NCBI RefSeq assembly: GCF_006717045.1
Contig: NZ_VFPH01000001.1
Span: forward strand, 1,240,001-1,304,000
Direction of reading: 5' to 3'
DNA from: Pseudonocardia cypriaca
GTDB taxonomy: Bacteria; Actinomycetota; Actinomycetes; Mycobacteriales; Pseudonocardiaceae
DNA length: 64,000 nucleotides
The notes under the pieces are model-generated. The model ran no database searches. It was not told where the DNA came from and saw only the letters and a list, made by a program, of their open reading frames with translations. Shown here in pieces: positions 16,931-25,664 of the stretch (within the stretch, counting starts at the first letter, position 1; every line of letters begins with the position of its first letter). The position numbers and the translations under genes were made by a program.

Positions 16931-18673
16931 TCAGCAGTTCTCGTCCTCGAAGGCGTCTACGGTGGCCTCGGCCTGGGAGAGGGTGCTGCCGTTGGGTGCG
17001 GTCACCCCCGGCACACCCGCCGCCCTGTAGTCGGCGACGAGGGTTGTTACGGCGTCCCGGATCTGGGCAGGAGCGGCCTGCGGGAGTTCGCTCAGCGCTG
17101 AGGCACCCTTCTCGGCCACCAGTTCGGGCTGATCGGGGTGCGCGTCGTCGAGGGTGTACAGCTGATCCGCCAGCTCGCAGTATCGGTCGGCGCTTGCGGC
17201 TGGTTCGACCGCGGGCGGGGACGCCGGTTCCTGGGCCGGTTCGGGCGCGGAAACCAATGGCGGTGTCTGGGTGTCGGGCTCGTCCGGGCCTTTCGCGTCG
17301 TCCTCCGACGCGGCACTGCCGGCGATGTCGGCGGATTCGTCGTCCAGTGGTGTGGCGTACGCGGCGCCGGCCCAGCAGGTCAATGCGAGCACCGCGACGC
17401 ACACAACCGATCGGAGGATCTTGGCTGTTGTCCGAGAGGCTGCGCCCGACGCGGCGTCCCGCGCGGCCATCCGTCGTACCGCGGTGGCCGAATCCGCCAC
17501 GAGCGCCTCGAGCGGGCCTTGCTTGAACCGCGACCTCCAGGCCGCGGCCAGCGCCAGAGCGCCGACGACCATCGCGAGGAAGAGCAGCACCGGGTCGTCG
17601 CCCAGAAAGCCCGTCGCGAGCAGGATGAGGTGCGCGGAGTACATCGTGAGCGACATGCTGCCTGCGGCGGCGATCGGCGCCAACGCCCGAGCGACTGCGG
17701 GGATCCGGGTCAGCAGCAGGGCGGCCCCGAGCACGGCGGCGGCCGAGCCCGCTGTGTGCAGGACGTCCACCGGGGTGTGCGAGTGCGGGGTGGGTAGCGC
17801 GAGGTACCACGGTGACGTCGGTTGCTCGGGCTCCCACAGCAACGCCGTGACGGCACCCGGGTCGTCGCGCAGTCCGGTCGCCTCGATGAGCCGGTCGAGC
17901 CCGCCCATCCGGTAAAGCAGGATGTCGGACACCGCGCGGGCTGTCGCGGCCAGTGCGAGCCCGCCGGCCAGCAGCCACCATGCGAGGCCGCGAGAGCGCA
18001 GGTCAAGCCGCCCGATCGCCAACCCGATGCAGAGGTAGGCGAGATAGACCAGGGCGGGGTACTCGCCGGTGAGGAACAGTTGGTCAAGCAGCCCGAGAGG
18101 GTCCTGGAAGAGCGTGCCGAAGGTCGGGTCTACGGCGGAATCGAAGTCGGGGCGGCTGGCAAGCGCTGTCACGACGAGCACCGGCCCGACAGCGGTCGCC
18201 AGTGCGGCAACGAAGATCAAAACGAGTGGCGTGCACCAGAGCAGCGGGATCGCAAGCAGGAAGAACAGACCGTAGAACGGCAGGATCCCGTCGATCCCGT
18301 TGAGGGGCGCGAGGTATCCGAGACCGAGGCCGATCGCGCCGACCAGAGCCGCCCGGGCCGCGAGGCCTGCTGCCGCCGCGACCCGCTCGCGTCCGCGGAC
18401 GCCTTTGCTCCCGCCGGACAGGAACGCCAGGCTCACCCCGGCGACCAGGACGAACGTCGTGGCCGCTCGCCCACCGGCAACGAACTGCGCCACGGTCGGG
18501 GCGCCATCGTCGGCGAGCGTCCCGAACGCGTGGGTCGCCATCATCCCGATCAACGCGAGTCCTCGCGCAACGTCCACGCCGATCACACGCGGTCTACGGC
18601 CGGTGACCGCCGAGCCTCCGCCGGTCAAGACGGCCGTCGACGGTTCATCTCGTCGTTCCAGTTTCGGCGCCAC
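16931..18673 (-). CDS. Multi-pass membrane protein with acyltransferase-like (HgsNAT/DUF1624) domain and extracytoplasmic tail
   Basis: 580 aa. The opening RPRVIGVDVARGLALIGMM is the hallmark of the heparan-alpha-glucosaminide N-acetyltransferase catalytic domain family, followed by about ten membrane segments to residue ~380. A further hydrophobic segment (about 420-440) leads into a Pro/Glu-rich linker and a C-terminal part with CELADQLYTLDDAHPDQPELV that ends in Cys. The tail is probably outside the cell. GTG start at 18673 behind GGGAGG. Presumably acylates a cell-envelope sugar; substrate unknown. No functional partner nearby. Confidence 0.7.
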   Translation of the reverse strand: MAPKLERRDEPSTAVLTGGGSAVTGRRPRVIGVDVARGLALIGMMATHAFGTLADDGAPTVAQFVAGGRAATTFVLVAGVSLAFLSGGSKGVRGRERVAAAAGLAARAALVGAIGLGLGYLAPLNGIDGILPFYGLFFLLAIPLLWCTPLVLIFVAALATAVGPVLVVTALASRPDFDSAVDPTFGTLFQDPLGLLDQLFLTGEYPALVYLAYLCIGLAIGRLDLRSRGLAWWLLAGGLALAATARAVSDILLYRMGGLDRLIEATGLRDDPGAVTALLWEPEQPTSPWYLALPTPHSHTPVDVLHTAGSAAAVLGAALLLTRIPAVARALAPIAAAGSMSLTMYSAHLILLATGFLGDDPVLLFLAMVVGALALAAAWRSRFKQGPLEALVADSATAVRRMAARDAASGAASRTTAKILRSVVCVAVLALTCWAGAAYATPLDDESADIAGSAASEDDAKGPDEPDTQTPPLVSAPEPAQEPASPPAVEPAASADRYCELADQLYTLDDAHPDQPELVAEKGASALSELPQAAPAQIRDAVTTLVADYRAAGVPGVTAPNGSTLSQAEATVDAFEDENC

Positions 18674-19256
18674 AGGGGTACCTCCCGAGGTTCGAGTCGA
18701 ACACCGGTTGGCCGTGCGCTGGACGCGCGTACCCCGCTGCGCCCGCTACCTGCCGTTCCGGCTGCTGTGCCATCAACGCCAGCCTGGCGAGCGCGCGCCG
18801 CACGAACCATGGGGTGAGCCCGCCGCCGCGGAGGGCTTGCCCTACCCGTCTGTGGCGGTATCCCGCTCGATGAGCCGTCGAACGAGTAACGGGAAGGTGG
18901 TGTTGAAGCCACCGCGACCAGCCGCTTCCCTCAGATCATCGCGTGTGATCGGGGGCCAGGGAGGCATGCCTGGAGTCTTGCACCGCAGTCCGACTGGACT
19001 GGGTGTCTCCCCAGCTCGGTTGCGGCTGGCGCACTCCTTCGAACTCGCCGACGTGGAGCCAACCGTGGTGCGAACGCCTAGTGGGCCTATGCGCAGGCCG
19101 AGTTGGAAGGGGCTCCGGCACCGACCCCGGCGACCGATGCGGATCGCGCGCTGGGTCAGGGGTTCGGGAGCACGAGGATCCCGGCGAAGCGGCCCGGGCG
19201 ATCGAACAACTCGTGCGCGACCGAAGGTGGAACGGGGCGACGCGGTGAGGCCGTGT
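18674..19256. other. 583-bp region without a convincing intact gene
   Basis: A short minus-strand reading (18967 to 18842, 41 codons, beginning MPPWPPITRDDLREAAGRGG) looks protein-like but has no good ribosome site and no recognised family. Another minus reading just before 19156 ends HELFDRPGRFAGILVLPNP, reminiscent of the end of a quinone oxidoreductase. Both are too short to call. Reads as gene debris at the border between the ATPase region and the catabolic island. Confidence 0.4.
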
Positions 19257-20477
19257 TCAGCCCGGCCGGCCCGACGGCCCATCCTCCCGCCCCCTGCCGC
19301 CGCACTCGGCGAGGACGAGCGGACGGTCCTGGTCGAGCCCGGGCGGCGGCGTGTGATGGATCCGGGTGCGCTCGCTGCCGTCGGCGTCGAAGAACCGGAC
19401 GGCCGGGCCCGGGAGCGTGATCGGCCCGGCGGCCGGGTGGTCGACCGTCACCACGAGGCGCTGGCTGGCCACTTGGTCCCACGCGTAGACCTCGTCCAGG
19501 GTGCGGACGGCGCCCGCGGGCACCCCGAGCCGGTCGAGCTCGTCGAGGAGCTCAGCCTTCGTCCGGTCGGTGAACGCCGCCTCGATCAGACGGGCGAGCT
19601 CCTCCCGGTGGGCGACCCGGTGGGCGTTGCGGTCGAAGCGCGGGTCGTCGCCGGGGAGGCCGAAACCGTCCGAGAGTCGTCGCCAGAGTGCCTCGCTGCC
19701 CACCGCGATCTGGACAGCACCGTCCTTGCAGGCGAACAGCCCGTACGGCGCGATCGTCGGGTGGTGGTTGCCGCTCGCCCGACCGAGCTCGGCGCCCACC
19801 GTCCATCGGGTGCCCTGGAAGGCGTGGAGGCTGACACCGGCGGCGAGCAGCGAGGTCCGGACGATCTGGCCGCGGCCGGTCCGGGTTCGTTCGAGCAGGG
19901 CGGCGAGGACACCCGTAGCCCCGTTGAGGCCCGCGGTGAGGTCGCAGATCGGGACCCCGATCCGCTGGGGGGCGTCCGGGCCGGAGCCGGTCAGCGACAT
20001 CAGCCCGGTCTCGCCCTGGGCGATCTGGTCGTAGCCCGGCCGGTGGGCGTCCGGCCCGTCGTGGCCGAAGCCGGTGATGGACAGCACGACCAGCCGGGGA
20101 TGGTGGGCGAGCAGGGTCTCCGGAGCCAGGCCGAGCCGGTCGAGGACGCCGGGCCGGAAGCTCTCCACCAGGACGTCGGCCTTGGGCAGGAGCGCCTCGA
20201 AGACCGCGCGGTCGGCTGCGTCCTTGAGGTCGAGGGCGATCGATTCCTTGTTGCGGTTCGCCGCGAGGAAGTAGGTGGCGACCCGCTCCGCAGCGTTCTC
20301 ACGCCCGATGAATGGTGGACCCCATCCCCTGCTGTCGTCCCCACGGCCGGGCACCTCGACCTTGATCACGCGGGCGCCGAGATCGCCCATGATCATGGCC
20401 GCGTGCGGTCCAGCAAGTGCGCGGGAGAAGTCGAGGACGAGCATCCCGGCCAAAGGGCCGGAACCCGGCTCACTCAT
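19257..20477 (-). CDS. CaiB/BaiF-family (class III) CoA transferase
   Basis: 406 aa. N-terminal LVLDFSRALAGPHAAMIMGDLGA and VIKVEVPGRGDDSR are typical, as are NRNKESIALDLKD and the catalytic-Asp region PICDLTAGLNGATG. Moves CoA between carboxylic acids, here probably activating a carboxylate made by the upstream enzymes. Last gene of the seven-gene minus operon; its start overlaps the DUF3500 stop by 8 bp. The C-terminus is rather long and Gly/Arg-rich. Confidence 0.92.
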   Translation of the reverse strand: MSEPGSGPLAGMLVLDFSRALAGPHAAMIMGDLGARVIKVEVPGRGDDSRGWGPPFIGRENAAERVATYFLAANRNKESIALDLKDAADRAVFEALLPKADVLVESFRPGVLDRLGLAPETLLAHHPRLVVLSITGFGHDGPDAHRPGYDQIAQGETGLMSLTGSGPDAPQRIGVPICDLTAGLNGATGVLAALLERTRTGRGQIVRTSLLAAGVSLHAFQGTRWTVGAELGRASGNHHPTIAPYGLFACKDGAVQIAVGSEALWRRLSDGFGLPGDDPRFDRNAHRVAHREELARLIEAAFTDRTKAELLDELDRLGVPAGAVRTLDEVYAWDQVASQRLVVTVDHPAAGPITLPGPAVRFFDADGSERTRIHHTPPPGLDQDRPLVLAECGGRGREDGPSGRPG

Positions 20478-21615
20478 CGCGGCTGCCCTCGTGGGGCGTG
20501 GATGCCTCGGATCGCGAGGGGCCTCGGTGCTGGGCCGCCCGGTGCTCGGTCAGGACGTCGATGCCGAAGTCGTTGGTGGGGTCCCGCCACACCGCGTGGA
20601 CGTGGTTCGCGTCGTCCTCGGTGTTGTCGAACTCGACGAGGGTGACCGGCCCCTCGATGCGGAAGTAGTGGGGGACGTCGATCGTGTGGCCGCCCGCCCA
20701 GACGAAGTGCAGCTCGTCGAGCCCGGCTGCGCGGATCCGGTCCATCTCGCGGCCCACCTGCGCCGGCCGGACGTTGCCCAGGAAGGAGGCGAGCAGCTCG
20801 TCGAACGCTCGTGCCTGACTCGGGGTCATCGCCGATCGGGGCAGGCCCCGGGGCGCGCCGCGGACGTAGCGCAGCGCGGCTCGGTCCTCGTCGGTGATCA
20901 TCGCGTCGCGGCGGCCGACGCCGTGCACGTCGGGCCATTCCTCGGCGCCGATCACCGGGACGCACCGGGTGGCGAAGTCCGGCGGCGGCACCGGGTGGAT
21001 CGTGGCGGTCGCGCGCTGGGCCGGGTCGAGCGCGTCGAGCAGGCGGAACGCCCGGTCCTCCTCCTCGCCGAGTATCCGGAACGGGCCGATGCGCGCGGGC
21101 TCGGCCCCGAGCAGGAAGGGCGTCACGGCCATGCGGTCCTGGCCGATGATCGTGACGTTGAGCGAGAGGTGGTGCCCGACGAGCCGCCATCCCCAGTGGG
21201 TGTCCGGCTGCGGCTGGTCGAAGAACGTGAGGTAGTAGCCGTTCGGGTCGCGGAAGTGCGCCGCGACGTGCCCGAAGACGCCGACGTTCAGCTCGCGCAG
21301 CACGTTCTCGAGGCTCATCACCTGGATGGCCTTGGCGTAGCCGGTCAGCGAGGTGCTCTGGGCGACGAGCCGGTGGGCGAGGTAGCGCTGGGCGTCGGTC
21401 ATGTCGCGGAGCGGGAGCCCGGCGCGGCCCGACTCGGGCAGGAAGTTCCAGTGCATCCGGTTCTCGTCGCTCATCGGCACGACGATCCGGGCGCGCTGCT
21501 CGGCGGTGAGGTGGTCGAACAGCGCCATCGCGGCGAAGGTGACCGCGGTCGGGTCGAAGTCGCCGTCGACGGGCCGGTTGCGGGGCTGGTGGTGCAGCAC
21601 GTCGTCCGGCGTCAC
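20470..21615 (-). CDS. DUF3500 family protein
   Basis: 381 aa from a GTG that overlaps the cupin stop (GTGA). Characteristic segments are MSDENRMHWNFLPE, GLPLRDMTDAQRYLAHRLV, WGWRLVGHHLSLNVTI and, near the end, HTIDVPHYFRIEGPVTLVEFDN plus NHVHAVWRDPTNDFG. These match the family I know as DUF3500, whose biochemical function is not established. The many His/Trp/Asp residues in conserved-looking blocks suggest an enzyme. It is embedded between a cupin and a CoA transferase in a coupled operon, so it probably catalyses a step of the same catabolic route. Confidence 0.8.
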   Translation of the reverse strand: MTPDDVLHHQPRNRPVDGDFDPTAVTFAAMALFDHLTAEQRARIVVPMSDENRMHWNFLPESGRAGLPLRDMTDAQRYLAHRLVAQSTSLTGYAKAIQVMSLENVLRELNVGVFGHVAAHFRDPNGYYLTFFDQPQPDTHWGWRLVGHHLSLNVTIIGQDRMAVTPFLLGAEPARIGPFRILGEEEDRAFRLLDALDPAQRATATIHPVPPPDFATRCVPVIGAEEWPDVHGVGRRDAMITDEDRAALRYVRGAPRGLPRSAMTPSQARAFDELLASFLGNVRPAQVGREMDRIRAAGLDELHFVWAGGHTIDVPHYFRIEGPVTLVEFDNTEDDANHVHAVWRDPTNDFGIDVLTEHRAAQHRGPSRSEASTPHEGSRDE

Positions 21616-21947
21616 GACGTCGCCCTGATCACGAGCATGCTGGCCGGGACGTCGCCCTCGTTCGTCACGGCGCGGGTCTCGCCCTTCGCGAAGTGCACGG
21701 TGTCGTGCGGCCCGGCCACGACGCGGCGACCTGCGCTCTCGAACGTCAGCCCGCCGGATAGCAGCACGTAGACCGTCTCGGCGGGCTGGACCGCCGGTGC
21801 GGCCCGGCCGCCGGGCTCGTAGCGGGAGAGGACGACCGTGAACCGGTCGACGGGCGTCGCCGGCCCGCCCTGCACCCACAGCGGTGCGACCCCGTCGTGA
21901 CCGGGGGACTCGAACGGCTCGGCGTCGGACAGAGCGGTGACTCGCAC
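21612..21947 (-). CDS. Small cupin-domain protein
   Basis: 111 aa, single cupin barrel: PAVQPAETVYVLLSGGLTFE and VVAGPHDTVHFAKGETRAV. The usual first motif (HxH) is largely lost (GGRAAPAVQPAE), while one His remains in the second, so metal binding is uncertain. GTG start at 21947 behind GAGAGG. May act as an isomerase or a sensor of a pathway intermediate. Lies between the FAH-like and DUF3500 genes; stop overlaps the DUF3500 start. Confidence 0.78.
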   Translation of the reverse strand: MRVTALSDAEPFESPGHDGVAPLWVQGGPATPVDRFTVVLSRYEPGGRAAPAVQPAETVYVLLSGGLTFESAGRRVVAGPHDTVHFAKGETRAVTNEGDVPASMLVIRATS

Positions 21948-21958
21948 GATGGTGCCTC

Positions 21959-22783
21959 TCACGTGAAGCGGTGGTGGCTGACGGGGGTGCTGACGGCGCC
22001 GATGCCCTCGACCTCGACCTCGACGACGTCGCCGGGCTGCAGCAGCCTCGGGGGCGTGCGCGCGTACCCCACCCCGGCCGGGGTACCGGTCGCGATCAGG
22101 TCCCCGGGCGTGAGGGTGAAGGTCCGGCTGATGAAGGAGAGGACGTCCGCGACGCTGAAGATCATCTGATCGGTGGTGGACTCCTGCATGACCTCGCCGT
22201 TGACCCGGCTGATCACCTTGCGCCGCCCCAGCTCGCCGACCTCGTCGCGGGTGACGAGGTCCGACATGGGCCCGCTGCGGTCGGCGTTCTTGCCGAGCGT
22301 CCACTGCGTGGTGAGCTTCTGGGCCCGCCGCGCGGTGATGTCGTTGAACGCGGCGTAGCCGAATACGGCGGCCTCGGCGTCGTTCGGCTCGGCGCAGCTC
22401 AGCGGGCGACCGACCGCGACCATCAGCTCCGCCTCCCAGTCGAGCCCCGCCTCGTCGACGGGGACCTCCACCGGGGTGTCGCCCACGGCCAGCGACGGCG
22501 TCCAGCGCCCGAAGATCGTCGGGTGCTCGGGGACGTCGAACGGTCCCTCTGCCGCGTGCTCCCGGTAGTTCAGGCCGACGCACAGGACGCGGGCCGACGG
22601 TTTGACCGGGGGCGCGAGCCGCACGCCCGCCGCCGGGATGCGGGTGTCCGCTCGCAGGCCGTCCTCGATCGCCCGGTCGGGGTCCTGCCAGAAGACCTCG
22701 ACCGGGCCCAGCGCGATGAGCTCCTCGCCGTCGCGCGCGGCCACGTGGACCGCGCCGGCGTGCTCGTACCCGACGATCCGCAT
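21959..22783 (-). CDS. Fumarylacetoacetate hydrolase family protein
   Basis: 274 aa. Metal-binding and catalytic signatures: VLCVGLNYREHAAE, DWEAELMVAVGRPL (Glu-x-Glu), GYAAFNDITAR, TRDEVGEL and GDLIATGTPAGVGYAR. These proteins hydrolyse or decarboxylate acylpyruvate-type C-C bonds, or hydrate dienoates, after ring cleavage. ATG 22783 overlaps the SnoaL-like stop by one base (TGATG). Suggests that the operon processes a ring-fission product. Confidence 0.9.
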   Translation of the reverse strand: MRIVGYEHAGAVHVAARDGEELIALGPVEVFWQDPDRAIEDGLRADTRIPAAGVRLAPPVKPSARVLCVGLNYREHAAEGPFDVPEHPTIFGRWTPSLAVGDTPVEVPVDEAGLDWEAELMVAVGRPLSCAEPNDAEAAVFGYAAFNDITARRAQKLTTQWTLGKNADRSGPMSDLVTRDEVGELGRRKVISRVNGEVMQESTTDQMIFSVADVLSFISRTFTLTPGDLIATGTPAGVGYARTPPRLLQPGDVVEVEVEGIGAVSTPVSHHRFT

Positions 22784-23226
22784 CAGCCGCCCCCGTAGTG
22801 GCGGGCGAGCCAGCCGCCCGGGGCGGCGCCGTCGACGACGATCGAGCGGTCGCTGATCAGCCAGCGGCCGTCGGGCTGCCGGACGAAACGGTCCTCCCAC
22901 CGGCCCCAGTGGTCGGGCGCGGCCTCGTCGGTGACGGCGAGGTACATCGTGCTGACCTGCGCCTCGGTGTCGCCCGTGAACGCGATGTCGATCGTGGTGG
23001 CGTGGTGCCTGATCGCCTTCGGCTCGTTGCCCCGGACGACCTTGGCCATCTCGTGCGGCCCGACCTCGAGCCCGTCGGGGAAGCGGATCGTGGCGTCCTC
23101 GGTGTAGAGGACGGCCATGCCCGCGAAGTCGGCCTCCTCCTTCGCCATCGCGGCGTAGCGGTGCATCACCGCCGTGATCAGCGCGCGGTCCTCGACGCGG
23201 GCGTCGGCCAGGCTGTGGTCACTCAT
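22783..23226 (-). CDS. SnoaL/NTF2-like protein
   Basis: 147 aa cone-shaped NTF2 fold: ITAVMHRYAAMAKEEADFAG, YTEDATIRFPDGLE, GPHEMAKVVRG, RHHATTIDIAF and WEDRFVRQPDGRWLISDR. Members are isomerases, dehydratases or small-substrate binders in catabolic clusters. ATG 23226 behind GGAGAGCGAC. The stop and start overlap both neighbours, so it is made with the hydrolase and the FAH-like enzyme. Role in the pathway unknown. Confidence 0.85.
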   Translation of the reverse strand: MSDHSLADARVEDRALITAVMHRYAAMAKEEADFAGMAVLYTEDATIRFPDGLEVGPHEMAKVVRGNEPKAIRHHATTIDIAFTGDTEAQVSTMYLAVTDEAAPDHWGRWEDRFVRQPDGRWLISDRSIVVDGAAPGGWLARHYGGG

Positions 23227-24010
23227 GTCGCTCTCCTCGCGTCGTCGCGGCCTGGAGGTGGCTGCGCAGGAACGCCGCGGTCACGGCGATGCTGCTCGGT
23301 TCGTCGAAGGCAGGATCCTCGTGCCCCGCCCCGCCGAGCACCAGCAGCGTGGTGCGGGCCCCGGCCCGGGTCAGCTCGTCGTGCAGCCGCCGGCTCTCGG
23401 CGATGTCGACCATGCGGTCCCGGTCGCCGTGCGCGATGAGGAACGGCGGGGCGGCGGCATGGACGTGGCTGACTGGGCTCGCCTCCCGGAGCAGGTCCGG
23501 CGCTGCGGCGAGATCGGCGGCGCCGAGCAGCGCGTGCGCGGGACCCGTGGGAGGCAGCACCGCCGCCTCCAGCGGGCTGCGTGCGGAGTACGTCGCGATG
23601 TCGCTGAAGCCGAACCAGGACACGACCGCCTGCACGTCGGTGGGGCCGGACAGCGCGGCGAGGGCGGCGAGCACGGCGCCCGCGGACGCGCCCCAGAGCG
23701 CGACCGCGCCGGTGGCGGCGCCCGTCTCGTCCGGGTGGGCGCGGACCCAGTCGACGGCGGCCCGCACGTCGTCGACGGGGGCGGGGAACGTCGCGGCGGG
23801 GGAGAGGCGGTAGTCCGGCGCCACGACGGTCAGCCCGTGCGCGACCAGTGCCCGGATCCGCTCCCGGTCCATCGCCCGGTCGCCGGTGACGAACCCGCCG
23901 CCGTGCAGGTAGACGACGGCGCCGGGGGACTCGCCGGGTGCCCGGTGCACGTCCAGCCGTAGGCCGGGGGCGAACTCGTGGGTGCGCACCGCGTCGACGG
24001 CCACGGTCAC
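23219..24010 (-). CDS. Alpha/beta hydrolase (HSL/carboxylesterase type)
   Basis: 263 aa. Oxyanion motif HGGG at 36-39 and nucleophile elbow GASAG at 107-111 (Ser109); catalytic Asp in HGDRDRMVD and His near GGAGHEDPAF complete the triad. Hydrolyses an ester or lactone. GTG 24010 overlaps the stop of the flavin hydroxylase (GTGA), which favours the boundary used here over longer readings. Second gene of the DUF3500 operon. Confidence 0.9.
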   Translation of the reverse strand: MTVAVDAVRTHEFAPGLRLDVHRAPGESPGAVVYLHGGGFVTGDRAMDRERIRALVAHGLTVVAPDYRLSPAATFPAPVDDVRAAVDWVRAHPDETGAATGAVALWGASAGAVLAALAALSGPTDVQAVVSWFGFSDIATYSARSPLEAAVLPPTGPAHALLGAADLAAAPDLLREASPVSHVHAAAPPFLIAHGDRDRMVDIAESRRLHDELTRAGARTTLLVLGGAGHEDPAFDEPSSIAVTAAFLRSHLQAATTRGERHE

Positions 24011-25554
24011 GCTGGCACCCGGGTCGGAGCCAGGACCTGTGCGAGGAGGTCGTCGATCAGCGCCAGCGACCGGTCCGGGCCGTCCGCCAGTCCGAAGAGG
24101 TAGACGTCGGGCCGGGAGAGCAGGGTCGTGGCGCCGTGCTCGGCGAGGAAGTCGCGGTAGGTGCCCTCGACGTCCGCCACGTGACCGTCGCCGAGGTGGA
24201 TCACCCGCACGCCGAGATCGGCGAGGCGGTCGCGGCGCGCCGGGCCCACGAGGTCCGCGAGCGGGAGCGTGGAGATCAGCTGGAAGCCGTGGCCGACGAG
24301 GTCGTCCAGCAGGCCCTGGCGCTCGCCGATGCGCACCACGCCCTGGATCGCGACCTCCCCGGCCTGCGCGCCGTACTCCCCGTCGGGCAGGCGGTGCTGG
24401 ACGCCCTGGCGCAGCGGCGGGATCGGGGGCGTGACGTCGCCGCCGGTGGCCTCCAGGTACGCGTCGCGGGCCGCGGCCTCCTCGGGGGTGGTGGGGTTGA
24501 CCATCTTGTAAGCGGCCAGCGAGCCTTCCACGAAGAAGCGGGCGTGCGCGAGCCGCTCCGCTTCGTACGTGTCGAGCAGCGCGCCCCGCGCGACGCCGCG
24601 CAGCACGAGATCGAGCTTCCAGGCCAGGTTGGCCGCATCGCGCATGGCGGTGCACGCGCCCTGCCCCATGTACGGGGTCATCGCGTGGGCCGAGTCGCCG
24701 CCGATGAACACGTTGCCCTTCCGCATCGCGCCCGCGATCTGGCTGCGGAAGGTGTAGAGCTTCCGCCGGGTCTGCCGGACGTGCCGGCGCGGGATGCCCA
24801 CCCGCCGCTCCAGGAACTCCAGCCCGCGCTCCTCGGCGGCCTCGACCTCCTCGTCGTCACCCGGGAGCATCCGCACGTCCGACCGGACCCGGCCGGTCCC
24901 GTTCGGGCCCCAGAAGTACGGCTGGTCGAAGTCGAGGTCGAAGTAGCACCGGGTCTCCAGGTCCCGGGGCAGGGGTTCGACCACGTCGTAGTCGGTGAGG
25001 ATCCAGCGGTCGTCGTGGTGGTGGATCACCTCGACGTCGATCCCGACGGCGTCGCGCACGAAGCTGCTCGCGCCGTCCATGCCGATCACGTAGCGCGCGG
25101 TCACGCTGTCCCCGCCGGACGTCGTGACGGTGGTGTACCCGGCGCCGTCGGCGCGCAGGTCCACGACGCTCGTGCCCCACCGGACCTCGACGTTCGGGAG
25201 CGTCGCGATGCGCCGCTCCATCGCCGCCTCGATGTTCGGCTGGTGCAGTGTCAGGTGCGACCAGTGGCCGCCGCGCTTGTAGTCCCAGTCGAACCGGCCC
25301 TTCTGCTTCCCGTCCGACCCCCAGATCTCGACCGTGCGCACCGGCAGCGACTCCGCGAGCGCCTCCGCCGGGTCCGCCGCGTGCTGGAGCAGCCGCGCGA
25401 CCTCGCCGTCGAGGGTGCTCATCCGGGGGAGCCCGTAGGGCTCCGGGAACTTCTCGAACACGACGATGCGGTGGCCGTGCCGGCCCAGCAGAGACGCGAG
25501 CATCTCCCCGGCCGGACCGAAGCCGACGACGACGACGTCGATGGTGTCACTCAT
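24007..25554 (-). CDS. FAD-dependent aromatic hydroxylase (MhpA-like)
   Basis: 515 aa class A flavoprotein monooxygenase. FAD motif GFGPAG near residue 10, NAD(P)H/FAD motif VIGMDGASSFVRD and the GNVFIGGDSAHAMTPYMGQG ribityl-binding segment with MRDAANLAWKL. The C-terminal thioredoxin-like part (HGATTLLSRPDVYLFGL) is typical of MhpA/phenol-hydroxylase relatives. Hydroxylates a phenolic substrate. ATG 25554 behind GGAGC. First gene of the seven-gene operon, divergent from a GntR gene. Confidence 0.9.
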   Translation of the reverse strand: MSDTIDVVVVGFGPAGEMLASLLGRHGHRIVVFEKFPEPYGLPRMSTLDGEVARLLQHAADPAEALAESLPVRTVEIWGSDGKQKGRFDWDYKRGGHWSHLTLHQPNIEAAMERRIATLPNVEVRWGTSVVDLRADGAGYTTVTTSGGDSVTARYVIGMDGASSFVRDAVGIDVEVIHHHDDRWILTDYDVVEPLPRDLETRCYFDLDFDQPYFWGPNGTGRVRSDVRMLPGDDEEVEAAEERGLEFLERRVGIPRRHVRQTRRKLYTFRSQIAGAMRKGNVFIGGDSAHAMTPYMGQGACTAMRDAANLAWKLDLVLRGVARGALLDTYEAERLAHARFFVEGSLAAYKMVNPTTPEEAAARDAYLEATGGDVTPPIPPLRQGVQHRLPDGEYGAQAGEVAIQGVVRIGERQGLLDDLVGHGFQLISTLPLADLVGPARRDRLADLGVRVIHLGDGHVADVEGTYRDFLAEHGATTLLSRPDVYLFGLADGPDRSLALIDDLLAQVLAPTRVPA

Positions 25555-25591
25555 GCTGCTCCGTTCACGCGCCATCGCATGAAACCTACGA

Positions 25592-25620
25592 ATCCTTCGG
25601 GTCTTTTGAGGATCCTTCGG
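25592..25620. promoter_or_regulatory. Direct repeat ATCCTTCGG spaced 20 bp, candidate GntR site
   Basis: ATCCTTCGG occurs at 25592-25600 and 25612-25620, exactly 20 bp (about two helical turns) apart, between the flavin hydroxylase and GntR genes. Overlapping the first copy, TTCGGGTCTTT at 25596-25606 recurs in the ferredoxin/P450 promoter at 26481-26491. Likely binding sites of the adjacent GntR regulator. Confidence 0.5.
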
Positions 25621-25664
25621 CGGTGCACCCTCCGATGTCAAGCCCCGCGTCGTAAAGTGGTCGG

